This document shows, piece after piece, positions 44,653 through 52,570 of a stretch of DNA of 64,000 nucleotides. Position 1 is the first letter of the stretch. Each line of letters opens with the position of its first letter. A program made the translations under genes and the position numbers. Under the pieces are notes generated by a model. That model had not been told where the DNA came from. It saw only the letters and a program-made list of their open reading frames with translations, and did no database searches. This stretch comes from Acetobacter estunensis (GTDB lineage Bacteria; Pseudomonadota; Alphaproteobacteria; Acetobacterales; Acetobacteraceae). The stretch spans positions 186,001-250,000 of the forward strand of contig NZ_WOTH01000001.1 of NCBI RefSeq assembly GCF_011516945.1, in the 5' to 3' direction.

Positions 44653-45155
44653 CAGGCTTCTCCGGCGCAGTCCAGCATGGCGGCTTCAAGTGCTTCTGCT
44701 GGAGGCTTGCCGCCCCAGAGAACGAACTGGAATGCCGGGTAGAAACGTTCGCACTCGGTCAGGGCGATATCGATCATGTCCTCAAGACTTTCCATCGACG
44801 CGCCGGGTGCGCCGCGCAGGAGGACGGCGTGACGGAACATCGGCGTCCCACTGTCCACGTCCAGTGCGAAGTGACCGATCCACAGCCGCTCATTGGCCAG
44901 AGCGAGCAGTTCGAACAGAGCCTTGCGTTGTGGCTCGGGCACCTTGAGGTCGAAGGTGCAGGTGAAATGCATGGCGCTGAGTTCCGCCGACCAAGCGAAA
45001 TACAGCCCGTAGTCGCACCATTTCCCCGGAGCCTCTGCGGCCATTTCGGATGAATTGCGGCGATCGAACGCCCATTCATAGCTGCACACGATCTGTTCCA
45101 TCAGATCGAGCGGGTTGGAGTTGGGAGTGGCGGTTGTCATCGTCAGAGCTGGCAT
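44652..45155 (-). CDS. YbjN domain protein
   Basis: 167 residues. The YbjN fold (related to type III secretion chaperones) is recognised by YEWAFDRRNSSEMAAEAPGKW, YGLYFAWSAELSAMHFTCTF and LWIGHFALDVDSGTPMFRHA. Its cellular role is unknown. The start at 45155 is chosen because GGGAGG lies 5 bases upstream; an upstream in-frame ATG at 45209 has no such site. Between ubiK and proC, a gene order common in Alphaproteobacteria. Confidence 0.85.
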   Translation of the reverse strand: MPALTMTTATPNSNPLDLMEQIVCSYEWAFDRRNSSEMAAEAPGKWCDYGLYFAWSAELSAMHFTCTFDLKVPEPQRKALFELLALANERLWIGHFALDVDSGTPMFRHAVLLRGAPGASMESLEDMIDIALTECERFYPAFQFVLWGGKPPAEALEAAMLDCAGEA

Positions 45156-45317
45156 GCTTGCCTCCCAAACCGGAAAACCATCGCAGATAGGGTCGATGGT
45201 TTTGTCCACGAATCAGTGGGAAAGCGGTTGCTGCTCCCCACTTCCGCAAACCTATGGACACCCGGCAAATACGGCAAGACAAGGGCGGCGTGTTTTTGTC
45301 TGTCCCGCGGTGTCAAT

Positions 45318-45668
45318 TCAGTTGGGAAACGCGCTGCTGTCGCCGCTCCAGCCGGTAGCTTCCCCGGAGTCCGGCGTTGCTTTTCCTGTGGCATGTGCTG
45401 GCGCTGTCTGCGCTTCTTCCAGATCCGCCACCCGGCGTTCCAGCGCTCCGATGCGCTGTTCGGCATCTTCGCTGGCGGCGCGCGCATTGGCGGCCAGTTC
45501 GCGAATGACTTCGAATTCCTCGCGGCGGACGACCTGCAACTGACCGAGCACCTCGTCCACGCGGGAGCGCACGAGTGTGTTGATCTCTTCCTTCACGCCT
45601 GCGAGAGCGGAGAAAGCGCCGCCGGCAACGCCGGCGAGATCATCGAAGAAACGCGGGCGGTCGGACAT
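45318..45668 (-). CDS. ubiK: Ubiquinone biosynthesis accessory factor UbiK (BMFP family)
   Basis: 116 residues. N-terminal FFDDLAGVAGGAFSALAG, an amphipathic helix that binds membrane, then REEFEVIRELAANARAASED and a C-terminal coiled coil (RIGALERRVADLEEAQ) that makes trimers. In E. coli UbiK joins UbiJ in the soluble ubiquinone-synthesis complex. It leads a minus-strand cluster with ybjN, proC and the COQ9-like gene. Confidence 0.9.
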   Translation of the reverse strand: MSDRPRFFDDLAGVAGGAFSALAGVKEEINTLVRSRVDEVLGQLQVVRREEFEVIRELAANARAASEDAEQRIGALERRVADLEEAQTAPAHATGKATPDSGEATGWSGDSSAFPN

Positions 45669-45836
45669 TCCGGTGCTCCTGAGTGAGATAGGCGATCATG
45701 GGAAGGCAGGCTTTCCCGTGTTGGGAGCGGTTTATACCCTTGCCGTCGGGCATAAGCCAAGGGCGACGGGTTTGAGCGAGAGGAAAATGCGCGAGACATC
45801 AGGGGCCTGAGCGGCCTCCTGACGCTTTCTCCTCTG

Positions 45837-46019
45837 TCAGTTGTTGCTCTCGGTCGCCCGATCAACCGAACGACCGAATTTCTCGACGGGGCCTTTGGGC
45901 GGGTCGAGCGTGTCCTGCACCTTTTCACCGAAGGTCCGCTTGTGCGGCTTGCAGGCGGTCAGGCTGGTGCAGGCGATCGTTGCGACCAGTAGGGCCATAA
46001 GTGAGGAACGTAGGCGCAT
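45837..46019 (-). CDS. Small lipoprotein, unknown
   Basis: 60 residues with a lipoprotein signal (MRLRSSLMALLVATI then the lipobox LTAC, Cys near residue 22). The mature part is about 38 residues, charged: FGEKVQDTLDPPKGPVEKFG. GGAGAA lies 6 bases before the ATG at 46019. Short entericidin-like or stress-related lipoproteins have this build, but I do not recognise a family. Confidence 0.72.
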   Translation of the reverse strand: MRLRSSLMALLVATIACTSLTACKPHKRTFGEKVQDTLDPPKGPVEKFGRSVDRATESNN

Positions 46020-46343
46020 ATGGGTTCTCCGTAATGAATGAGGCCAACAACGACCCATGACGGTGGGAGTTGCGGAGTTGTCATGGCGTTCCGTGCGGAA
46101 ACTGGCGCCGTTTTGTACGGAGACGCTTATTTTCCTGTGTGATCATTTCTTCATCGCACCGGGATTGCGGTGCGTTTCAGCCTGTCCGTCACGTTGTGCG
46201 TGAGGGAAGGGCGGCGTGCGCGGTTGTGGCGGGGTGGAGAGCCATCGGGCGTGATCGTGGTTGCGTCCGGCAGGGCGGCGGGTTTCTCCGTAGCCCTGTT
46301 GAGGACGTTTTTCGAGATACCCTCATTTCAATATCGGAATTCG
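46020..46343. other. Divergent intergenic region, lipoprotein / glycosyltransferase
   Basis: About 325 bases. The frame of the downstream glycosyltransferase is open back to 46170, but that part has no family resemblance, so it is treated as non-coding. Must contain both promoters; none was identified with confidence. Confidence 0.4.
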
Positions 46344-47414
46344 ATGTCCAACCGCATTCTTTTTATTCTCAAGTCCCGCGAAGGCAACTGGGGGTACGGC
46401 TCGAAAGAGTCCGGCCTGTCCAACTCGGTCCGCTTTGTGGTGGATATGCTCACCGCGCGTGGCATTGTCGCGAAAGCTGTCGAGGTGAACGACAACAATG
46501 ACATCGACCGCGAAGTTACGGCCTGGCGGCCATCGCATGTCGTGATCGAAGCATTCTGGGTCGTGCCCGAGAAGTTCGATGTGTTACGTCCACTGCATCC
46601 GGACGTGCAGTGGATCGTGCGCGATCATTCGGAAACACCTTTTCTGGCCAACGAAGGAATCGCATTCGGCTGGACAGTCGATTATCTGCGGCGTGACATC
46701 GAGGTGATGTGCAACTCTCCCCGCGCCGTGGCGGATATGGCTACTGTGGCCATGTCGTGCGGTCAGTCACCGATCAATGTGACCTATGGCCCGAATGTTT
46801 ATCCTGTGCCGTCCATGGAGAATATGGTTCCGCATGTTCGTAAGACGGATGTCGTGGATATCGGCTGCTTCGGTGCGGTTCGGCCGCTCAAGAATCATAT
46901 GACACAGGCCATAGCGGCCATGGCGTTTGCAGATTCCGTCGGTGTGACATTGAAATTTCATATCAATGCCACGCGTATGGAAGGCAAGGGCGAGCCGGTC
47001 CTGAAGAATCTGCGGGAGTTGTTCGCGCGCTCACGGCACACGCTGGTCGAACATGGCTGGATGCCTCATGCCGATTTCCTCGATGTGCTTCAGGACATCG
47101 ACATCCTGATGCAGGTTTCGTTTACGGAGACGTTCAACATTGTGGCGGCGGACGCCATGGCGGCGAGTGTTCCGGTTCTGGTGTCGCGTGAGATTCCGTG
47201 GGTTGGCGCTTATGCGCATCGTGACCCCACGGATGCGGCGGACATGGCGCAGGGGCTGTTTGGCATCTGGATTGAGGATGAACGCGAGCGGGTTGCAAGA
47301 TTGCTGGCCCAGCGCCGTGACATGGAGCGCTATGTCGCGTGTTCAGTCCACACATGGGTGCGTCGTTTTGGCGGCTCGTACATGGCTCGTTCCCTAAAGG
47401 TCGCTCATGCCTGA
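46344..47414 (+). CDS. Glycosyltransferase, GT-B fold
   Basis: 356 residues. N-terminal ILFILKSREGNWGYGSKESGL, central IVRDHSETPFLANEGI, VDIGCFGAVRPLKNHMTQA at the start of the donor-binding domain, and SFTETFNIVAADAMAASVPV with an EX7D variant of the GT4 acidic motif. It is a cytoplasmic sugar transferase of unknown substrate. The start is the ATG at 46344, before the first beta strand. A 42-residue membrane peptide overlaps its 3' end by 8 bases and a lipoprotein follows, forming a three-gene unit. Confidence 0.8.
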   Translation: MSNRILFILKSREGNWGYGSKESGLSNSVRFVVDMLTARGIVAKAVEVNDNNDIDREVTAWRPSHVVIEAFWVVPEKFDVLRPLHPDVQWIVRDHSETPFLANEGIAFGWTVDYLRRDIEVMCNSPRAVADMATVAMSCGQSPINVTYGPNVYPVPSMENMVPHVRKTDVVDIGCFGAVRPLKNHMTQAIAAMAFADSVGVTLKFHINATRMEGKGEPVLKNLRELFARSRHTLVEHGWMPHADFLDVLQDIDILMQVSFTETFNIVAADAMAASVPVLVSREIPWVGAYAHRDPTDAADMAQGLFGIWIEDERERVARLLAQRRDMERYVACSVHTWVRRFGGSYMARSLKVAHA

Positions 47415-47535
47415 ATGGGCGTTCTGTGTTGGAGCAGGAGCGCTTGGCGCCACGCTGATCAATGGGGCGTTAGTGGCATTTTTTGTCAGAATGCAGCGCA
47501 GGCGTGAGGAGAAAATCTGGGAGCAGGGGGAATGA
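47407..47535 (+). CDS. 42-residue single-pass membrane peptide
   Basis: A short gene reading MPEWAFCVGAGALGATLING and on through ALVAFFVRMQ to a basic/acidic tail (RRREEKIWEQGE). It has one hydrophobic segment (about residues 5-27) followed by positive residues, so the C-terminus should stay in the cytoplasm. Its ATG overlaps the end of the glycosyltransferase by 8 bases, and its stop overlaps the ATG of the lipoprotein (ATGA). The overlaps on both sides are the main evidence that it is translated. Confidence 0.65.
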   Translation: MPEWAFCVGAGALGATLINGALVAFFVRMQRRREEKIWEQGE

Positions 47536-47906
47536 GGAGATTACGTGCCTGCTTTCCGATGCTGTGCTGCCTGACGGCTTGCACCACGCTTCCCGAACGT
47601 GGACGGCAAGCTGTGCTGGGCCATTCCCGGGCGGAGCTTGTGGCTTGTGCGGGCGTGCCGGATCAGGAGGAGAGCCGTGACGGGCAGGAGGTGTTGGTCT
47701 GGAAAATCGAACGTGCCTCTTCGGGCGCCCTGACGCTGCCTGCACCGCTGGATATCTCTTTGAGCTTCAATAAAACGGCGGCCTGTCATGTGGTGGCTAC
47801 TGTGCGGGATGGGGAGGTGAGACAGTTTGTCTACACGGGTCCGGCCCAGACATGGGAGGGCAAGGACGCAGCCTGCGCGCCTATTATTCGGGGTTGTATT
47901 CCGTAA
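47532..47906 (+). CDS. Small lipoprotein with SmpA/OmlA-like fold, unknown
   Basis: 124 residues. Lipobox LTAC (Cys about residue 17), then TTLPERGRQAVLGHSRAELV and a region rich in beta strands (EVLVWKIERAS, LSFNKTAACHVVATVRDGEV). The 'LGHSRAELVACAGVPDQEE' opening resembles the small outer-membrane lipoproteins related to BamE. Two extra Cys pairs near the C-terminus may form disulfides. Last gene of the unit with the glycosyltransferase and the membrane peptide. Confidence 0.72.
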   Translation: MRRLRACFPMLCCLTACTTLPERGRQAVLGHSRAELVACAGVPDQEESRDGQEVLVWKIERASSGALTLPAPLDISLSFNKTAACHVVATVRDGEVRQFVYTGPAQTWEGKDAACAPIIRGCIP

Positions 47907-47933
47907 TCGAATATCGAGGTGAGAGAATTGGAG

Positions 47934-47972
47934 ACAGCCCCGGCCCATGCTGCGACACGGGACGGGGCTGTG
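47934..47972 (+). terminator. Possible terminator hairpin after the lipoprotein
   Basis: ACAGCCCCG at 47934-47942 pairs with CGGGGCTGT at 47963-47971 (9 bp) with a 20-base loop. No T-run follows, so termination here is only possible. Confidence 0.4.
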
Positions 47973-48102
47973 CCCGAACACGACCTGATCGGATCGATCC
48001 TATCGCTCAAGACAGTTCTAGAGCCGGAAGTTTGACGACAGATTGACAACATTCCGGCGGGGATGTGTCACGGGATCGTGAGTATGCGGTTGCGGCTCCC
48101 GT

Positions 48103-48336
48103 TTACCAGGCAGACCAGTCGAGAAGTTCCCAGTGCTTGTAGCCAAGTTCCCAAGCGGCCCGCTGATCTTTCTCTCTGAAAGGGCAGGACGTTTCTTCCT
48201 GCCCTACTTCCGCCGCTTCGCGTCCCTTCTGATAACAGCGTGCGAGCAGGGGATCGGTCGGTGCAGGTGTGTGAAGGGCATCTTCTTCTGTGGGAGTGTC
48301 GGGAAAACCCAGAGAAAACCAGCTTTTCCGTTTCAT
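48103..48336 (-). CDS. RMF/CrpP-like small protein
   Basis: 77 residues from the ATG at 48336. The C-terminal half has the pattern of ribosome modulation factor-like proteins: ARCYQKGREAAEVGQEETSCPF, then KDQRAAWELGYKHWELLDWSAW. RMF dimerises ribosomes in stationary phase in Enterobacteria, and alphaproteobacterial relatives of unclear role are common. An upstream ATG at 48408 gives a poorly conserved extension and is rejected. Confidence 0.7.
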   Translation of the reverse strand: MKRKSWFSLGFPDTPTEEDALHTPAPTDPLLARCYQKGREAAEVGQEETSCPFREKDQRAAWELGYKHWELLDWSAW

Positions 48337-48687
48337 GCTGTCCTCAATTCTTCGGACGGAGGGATAGCATGGGCCAAAAAAGAAACAATGATTCAAAAAA
48401 GATCGCACCCACCTGCGGGGGCGGTTGAATCGGCGACACGGGAGGGGTGGTTATGCGATTCATAAACATGATGTATTTTTGTGCGTTTTCTAACTGTTTG
48501 ATTTTAAATAAATAAATATATTTTTAAGTGGCACTAAGTGCCATCTCTCACGATTACGTGAACTCGGAATCAATTGAGATGGCGCGGACTCATCTATATC
48601 CACATGAATATAGATGGCGTGGAAACGGCGGACGGCATGGGCCGGTTTCTCCTTTTTCTCCACGTCCGGTAATGACGGAGTCAGCTC
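48337..48687. other. Intergenic region upstream of aldehyde dehydrogenase
   Basis: 350 bases without a gene. The part at 48470-48525 is very AT-rich (runs such as AAATAAATAAATATATTTTT) and probably holds the promoter; the rest, 48529-48660, is a structured leader described separately. Confidence 0.5.
48529..48660 (+). promoter_or_regulatory. Hairpin-rich leader of the aldehyde dehydrogenase gene
   Basis: Three inverted repeats are packed before the start codon. TGGCACT-A-AGTGCCA (48529-48543) is a perfect 7 bp dyad. GCCATCTC (48540-48547) can pair with GAGATGGC (48576-48583), overlapping the first dyad, so the two are mutually exclusive. CATCTATAT/ATATAGATG (48591-48599 with 48608-48616) is a perfect 9 bp hairpin. 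A fourth, imperfect stem near 48620-48652 is followed by TCCTTTTTCTCC. This fits operator sites, attenuation, or both. Confidence 0.55.
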
Positions 48688-50193
48688 ATGACCATCTCTC
48701 AGGAACCCCCGTTCAAGTCTCGCTACGAAAACTTCATCGGCGGCGAATGGAAGGCGCCGGTGAAGGGCGCCTATATGAAAGACATCTCGCCTGTGGACGG
48801 TCGCACGCTGTGTGAAGTGCCGCAGTCCACAGCCGAAGACGTGGAGCTTGCGCTCGATGCTGCCCACAAGGTGTTCAAGAGCTGGGCTCATACATCCATC
48901 GCCGAACGCTCGAACATCCTGCTCAAGATCGCTGATCGCATGGAGGCCAATCTCGACCTCCTCGCCCGGGCGGAAACATGGGACAACGGCAAGCCGATCC
49001 GTGAGACGCTGAACGCCGACATTCCTCTGGCCGTCGATCATTTCCGTTACTTCGCGGGCTGCATCCGTGCTCAGGAAGGTGGCATCACCGAGATTAACGG
49101 TGAGACCATGGCGTATCATTTCCATGAGCCGCTTGGTGTGGTCGGGCAGATCATCCCGTGGAATTTCCCGCTGCTGATGGCGTCATGGAAGCTGGCTCCG
49201 GCTCTGGCCGCAGGCAACTGCATCGTCATGAAGCCCGCCGAGACGACGCCCGCCAGCATTCTGGTGCTGATGGAACTGATCGGTGATCTGCTGCCACCCG
49301 GCACGCTCAACATCGTCAATGGTCTCGGCCGTGACGTGGGTGCGGCGCTTTCCACCAGCCCGCGCATCGCCAAGGTGGCCTTCACCGGTTCCACACCGAC
49401 CGGCAAGATGATCTACCACGCCGCTGCCGAAAACCTGATCCCGGCTACGCTGGAACTGGGCGGCAAGTCCCCCAACATCTTCTTCGCTGACGTGATGGAT
49501 CACGACGACGATTACCTCGACAAGGTGCTGGAAGGCTTCACGCTGTTCGCCCTCAATCAGGGTCAGATCTGTTCATGTCCGAGCCGCGCGCTGGTGCAGG
49601 AATCGATCTATGAGAAGTTCATGGAGCGTGTCCTTCCGCGCGTGAAAGCCATCAAGCAGGGCAACCCGCTCGATCCGCAGACGATGATGGGCGCGCAGAA
49701 CTCGCTCATGCAGCAGAACAAGATTCTGGAATACATCGACATCGGCAAGAATCAGGATCACGCCCAGCTTCTGTCCGGTGGTGCGCGTCCCGATCTTGGG
49801 AATGCGTTCAAGGACGGTTTCTACGTGCAGCCGACCGTCTTCCGCGGCGACCGCAACATGCGTATCTTCCGGGAAGAGATTTTCGGTCCGGTTCTGACGG
49901 TCACCACCTTCAAGGACGAAGCGGAAGCGCTGGCTCTGGCCAACGATACCGAGTTCGGTCTGGGATCGGGCGTGTGGTCGCGTAACGGCAACACCTGCTT
50001 CCGCACGGCTCAGGGACTGGAAGCCGGTCGCGTATGGGTGAACTGCTACCATGTCTATCCGGCTGGCGCGGCCTTCGGCGGCTACAAGAAGTCGGGCATC
50101 GGCCGTGAAACTCACAAGATGGTGCTTGAGCATTATCAGCAGACCAAGAACATGCTGGTAAGCTACAGCGAAAAGAAGCTCGGATTCTTCTGA
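48688..50193 (+). CDS. NAD-dependent (acet)aldehyde dehydrogenase, ExaC/AldB type
   Basis: 501 residues. Oxidises short-chain aldehydes such as acetaldehyde to acids in the cytoplasm. The motifs are [59 protein letters not shown] (general-base Glu) and [15 protein letters not shown] with the catalytic Cys next to a second Cys. The end, [20 protein letters not shown] followed by [15 protein letters not shown], is typical of the ExaC/AldB group. Followed by NDH-2 75 bases downstream, which would reoxidise the NADH it makes. Preceded by a structured leader. Confidence 0.94.
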   Translation: MTISQEPPFKSRYENFIGGEWKAPVKGAYMKDISPVDGRTLCEVPQSTAEDVELALDAAHKVFKSWAHTSIAERSNILLKIADRMEANLDLLARAETWDNGKPIRETLNADIPLAVDHFRYFAGCIRAQEGGITEINGETMAYHFHEPLGVVGQIIPWNFPLLMASWKLAPALAAGNCIVMKPAETTPASILVLMELIGDLLPPGTLNIVNGLGRDVGAALSTSPRIAKVAFTGSTPTGKMIYHAAAENLIPATLELGGKSPNIFFADVMDHDDDYLDKVLEGFTLFALNQGQICSCPSRALVQESIYEKFMERVLPRVKAIKQGNPLDPQTMMGAQNSLMQQNKILEYIDIGKNQDHAQLLSGGARPDLGNAFKDGFYVQPTVFRGDRNMRIFREEIFGPVLTVTTFKDEAEALALANDTEFGLGSGVWSRNGNTCFRTAQGLEAGRVWVNCYHVYPAGAAFGGYKKSGIGRETHKMVLEHYQQTKNMLVSYSEKKLGFF

Positions 50194-50205
50194 GCCACAT
50201 CAGGG

Positions 50206-50223
50206 CGGGGTGCATGCACCCCG
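50206..50223 (+). other. Palindrome between aldehyde dehydrogenase and ndh
   Basis: CGGGGTGCATGCACCCCG is an 18-base perfect palindrome in the 75-base spacer between the two genes. It has no T-run. It may act as a processing or stability hairpin that sets relative mRNA levels. Confidence 0.45.
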
Positions 50224-50268
50224 TCCGCTCTGACACGACGTTTCTTACGAAGGACTAAAGACATCGCC

Positions 50269-51558
50269 ATGCCTGCAAGAACCGAAATCCTGATTGTTGG
50301 CGGCGGCGTCGCAGGCCTTGCTCTCGCCACCCGGCTTGGCAAGGCCTTCGGGCGGCAGGGTCAGGCGCGTATTACGCTGATCGACAAAAGTTTCTCGCAT
50401 GTCTGGAAGCCGATGCTGCATTGCTTTGCGGCCGGCACCGCCCAGAATGAGAATGACCGCATCAGCTTCATGGCACAGGCAAGCCGTCATGGTTTCGAGT
50501 TCTGGCCGGGTGAAGTGGTGGGGCTTGATCGCGACAAGCGCGAGGTCATGCTCGGCCCTGTCCGGTCGTCGGAAGGCGAGGTCGTTCTGGAAGGCCGTAC
50601 CGTAAATTACGATGCGCTGGTCCTGTCCATCGGCAGTTGCGCCAACGATTTCGGCACTCCCGGCGTGGCCGAGAACTGCCTCTTTATCGACAATCTGGTC
50701 GAGGCCAACGGATTCAACGAGAAGTTCCGCCTCGAACTGCTGCGCGCCTTCGCCGATGACAGCGAACTCGACATCGCCATTGTCGGCGGTGGGGCGACCG
50801 GCACGCAGTTGGCTGCCGAACTTCACAAGGCGCTTGAGCTTGTAGGGCTGCATTCCTTCAGCCAGAAGCCGCCCACCCTTAAGATCACCCTGCTGGAAGC
50901 GGGTCCGCGCATTCTGCCGGCCTTCCCCGAAGCTGTGTCGGCAGCGGCGCAGAAGGAACTGGAGCGGATCGGCGTGGAAGTGAAGACCTCCGCGATGGTC
51001 TCGGGGGCCGATGAACGCGGTTTCAGCTTGAAGGACGGCAGCCATATTCCCGCCAAACTGCGTGTATGGGCGGCAGGTGTGAAGGCACCGACCGTCACGC
51101 GCGGATTCGGCGGTCTGTCGCTCAGTCGGTCCGGTCAGATCATCGTCAAGCCGAATCTTCAGTCAGTGGACGATCCGCACATCTTCGCCATGGGAGATTG
51201 TTCGTTCATTCAGGATGGCCCACTGCCGCCGACAGCGCAGGTGGCGCGTCAGCAGGCGCATCATCTTGCCGCCCAGCTTCCGGCATGGGTGCGTGGCGGT
51301 GGAGAGATCCCGCCCTGTGTGTTCCGCAACAAGGGCGCGATCGTGGCGCTTGGCGATTACAACGGCTGGGGCACGTTGCCCGGCGGCACGGTCTTCGGCG
51401 GTGGTTTCCTGCGTGGACTATCGGCACGACTTGGGCATCTCATGCTTTATCGTCAGCATCAGGTGGAACTGTTCGGTGTCGTGCGCGGGCTCCTGTCCTG
51501 CCTGGCCGATGGCCTCGATACCATCGTGCGTCCATCTCCATCAGTGCGGCTGGACTGA
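50269..51558 (+). CDS. ndh: Type II NADH:quinone oxidoreductase (NDH-2)
   Basis: 429 residues. A peripheral flavoprotein that passes electrons from NADH to ubiquinone without pumping protons. The FAD motif ILIVGGGVAGLALATRLG is at the N-terminus, the NADH motif IAIVGGGATGTQLAAEL near residue 165, and the second FAD motif is HIFAMGDCSF. The C-terminal helices (HLMLYRQHQVELFGVVRG) bind membrane. Acetic acid bacteria rely on such dehydrogenases for fast oxidation. In likely operon with the aldehyde dehydrogenase and followed by a terminator. Confidence 0.93.
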   Translation: MPARTEILIVGGGVAGLALATRLGKAFGRQGQARITLIDKSFSHVWKPMLHCFAAGTAQNENDRISFMAQASRHGFEFWPGEVVGLDRDKREVMLGPVRSSEGEVVLEGRTVNYDALVLSIGSCANDFGTPGVAENCLFIDNLVEANGFNEKFRLELLRAFADDSELDIAIVGGGATGTQLAAELHKALELVGLHSFSQKPPTLKITLLEAGPRILPAFPEAVSAAAQKELERIGVEVKTSAMVSGADERGFSLKDGSHIPAKLRVWAAGVKAPTVTRGFGGLSLSRSGQIIVKPNLQSVDDPHIFAMGDCSFIQDGPLPPTAQVARQQAHHLAAQLPAWVRGGGEIPPCVFRNKGAIVALGDYNGWGTLPGGTVFGGGFLRGLSARLGHLMLYRQHQVELFGVVRGLLSCLADGLDTIVRPSPSVRLD

Positions 51559-51566
51559 ACAAGCGT

Positions 51567-51613
51567 TGTCCCGCTTGCCTTATGTTCAGGTGAGCGGGAC
51601 ATGTCCTATTTTT
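51567..51613 (+). terminator. Terminator after ndh
   Basis: TGTCCCGCT (51567-51575) pairs with AGCGGGACA (51593-51601), 9 bp with a 17-base loop, and TCCTATTTTTA follows. Ends the aldehyde dehydrogenase-ndh unit. Confidence 0.75.
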
Positions 51614-51636
51614 AGGGGTTTATGCCCCCTTCTGCA

Positions 51637-52296
51637 TCAGTCTGAGTGCTGAGGTTGAAAACACGCGGCCTGCAAACTCAGGACGCGCCGCAGCAGTGGA
51701 ACAAGGCCAGCTCGTCCTTTTACCCGAATCCATTCGTCAACTGCCGTGCGAAAGGCCGCAATGGCGGAGCGTGCCGTTACGCGGGCAGCGAGCGTGCCGT
51801 CCGTGGTGGGTGGGAGGCGACGTTCCAATGCCTCTGCGAGACTGTCTTCCCACTTGGCGTATTTCTGAAGGCTGACGGAGAGCAACGCTGGCGTGCGTTC
51901 GATCAGGCAGACGAATGCGAAGGCTTCTTTCTTGGTGGGCGCCATGTGCGGCACCACGGCTTCTAACGCGACGGACACCATCTCCTGAAGCGAGAAATGG
52001 AGCGGACAGGAATTGACCGTTTCGGTCAGTACGTCGGTCATCTGCCACGTCCAGGCGGTGACGAGATCGGCTTTGGTGGGAAAGTGCCGGAACAGCGTGC
52101 GCCGTGAAATGCCAGCCGCCGCCGCGATCTCGTCTACCGTCGTCTCATCGAAGCCCTTTTCGGACAGCAGGCGCATGGCCGCCTCGATCAGGGCCTCACG
52201 GGTCTGTTCACGCTTCGCCTCACGCCGGGTGGGCGGGGCGGGTTCAGGCGCGGAGCGGGGGCGCTGGGAGAGAGCGGAAGCAGAAGAAATGGGCAT
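51637..52296 (-). CDS. TetR/AcrR-family transcriptional regulator
   Basis: 219 residues from the ATG at 52296; an upstream ATG at 52362 gives an unlikely extension. After a Pro/Ala-rich leader, the DNA-binding domain reads REALIEAAMRLLSEKGFDET with TVDEIAAAAGISRRTLFRHF, followed by a helical domain of the AcrR C-terminal type. It converges with ndh across the terminator. It could regulate the aldehyde dehydrogenase unit or an efflux system elsewhere; nothing in the sequence decides. Confidence 0.88.
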   Translation of the reverse strand: MPISSASALSQRPRSAPEPAPPTRREAKREQTREALIEAAMRLLSEKGFDETTVDEIAAAAGISRRTLFRHFPTKADLVTAWTWQMTDVLTETVNSCPLHFSLQEMVSVALEAVVPHMAPTKKEAFAFVCLIERTPALLSVSLQKYAKWEDSLAEALERRLPPTTDGTLAARVTARSAIAAFRTAVDEWIRVKGRAGLVPLLRRVLSLQAACFQPQHSD

Positions 52297-52570
52297 CAGC
52301 CAGACAGGGCTCTTGTGACAGGGGAAGAGGAGGAACCAAGCTGCATGGCTTGTCGTCCTCATGCAAGCAAATGAAAGTCTTTTGTAGAAATGTGTGTGTG
52401 ACCGCGCAATGCCACACCCTCTATGGTTTGCGATGACGGCGGGATCAGAAGGGCGGCATGGGTGCGCCTTACGGTTACGGAACGCATGTGCTAACCTGAG
52501 ACCCCTTATGCGCTGACCGTGTCACGTGGCCCGATTGCGCGCCACCTGACCGTGAGATGACGGAAGAGCC

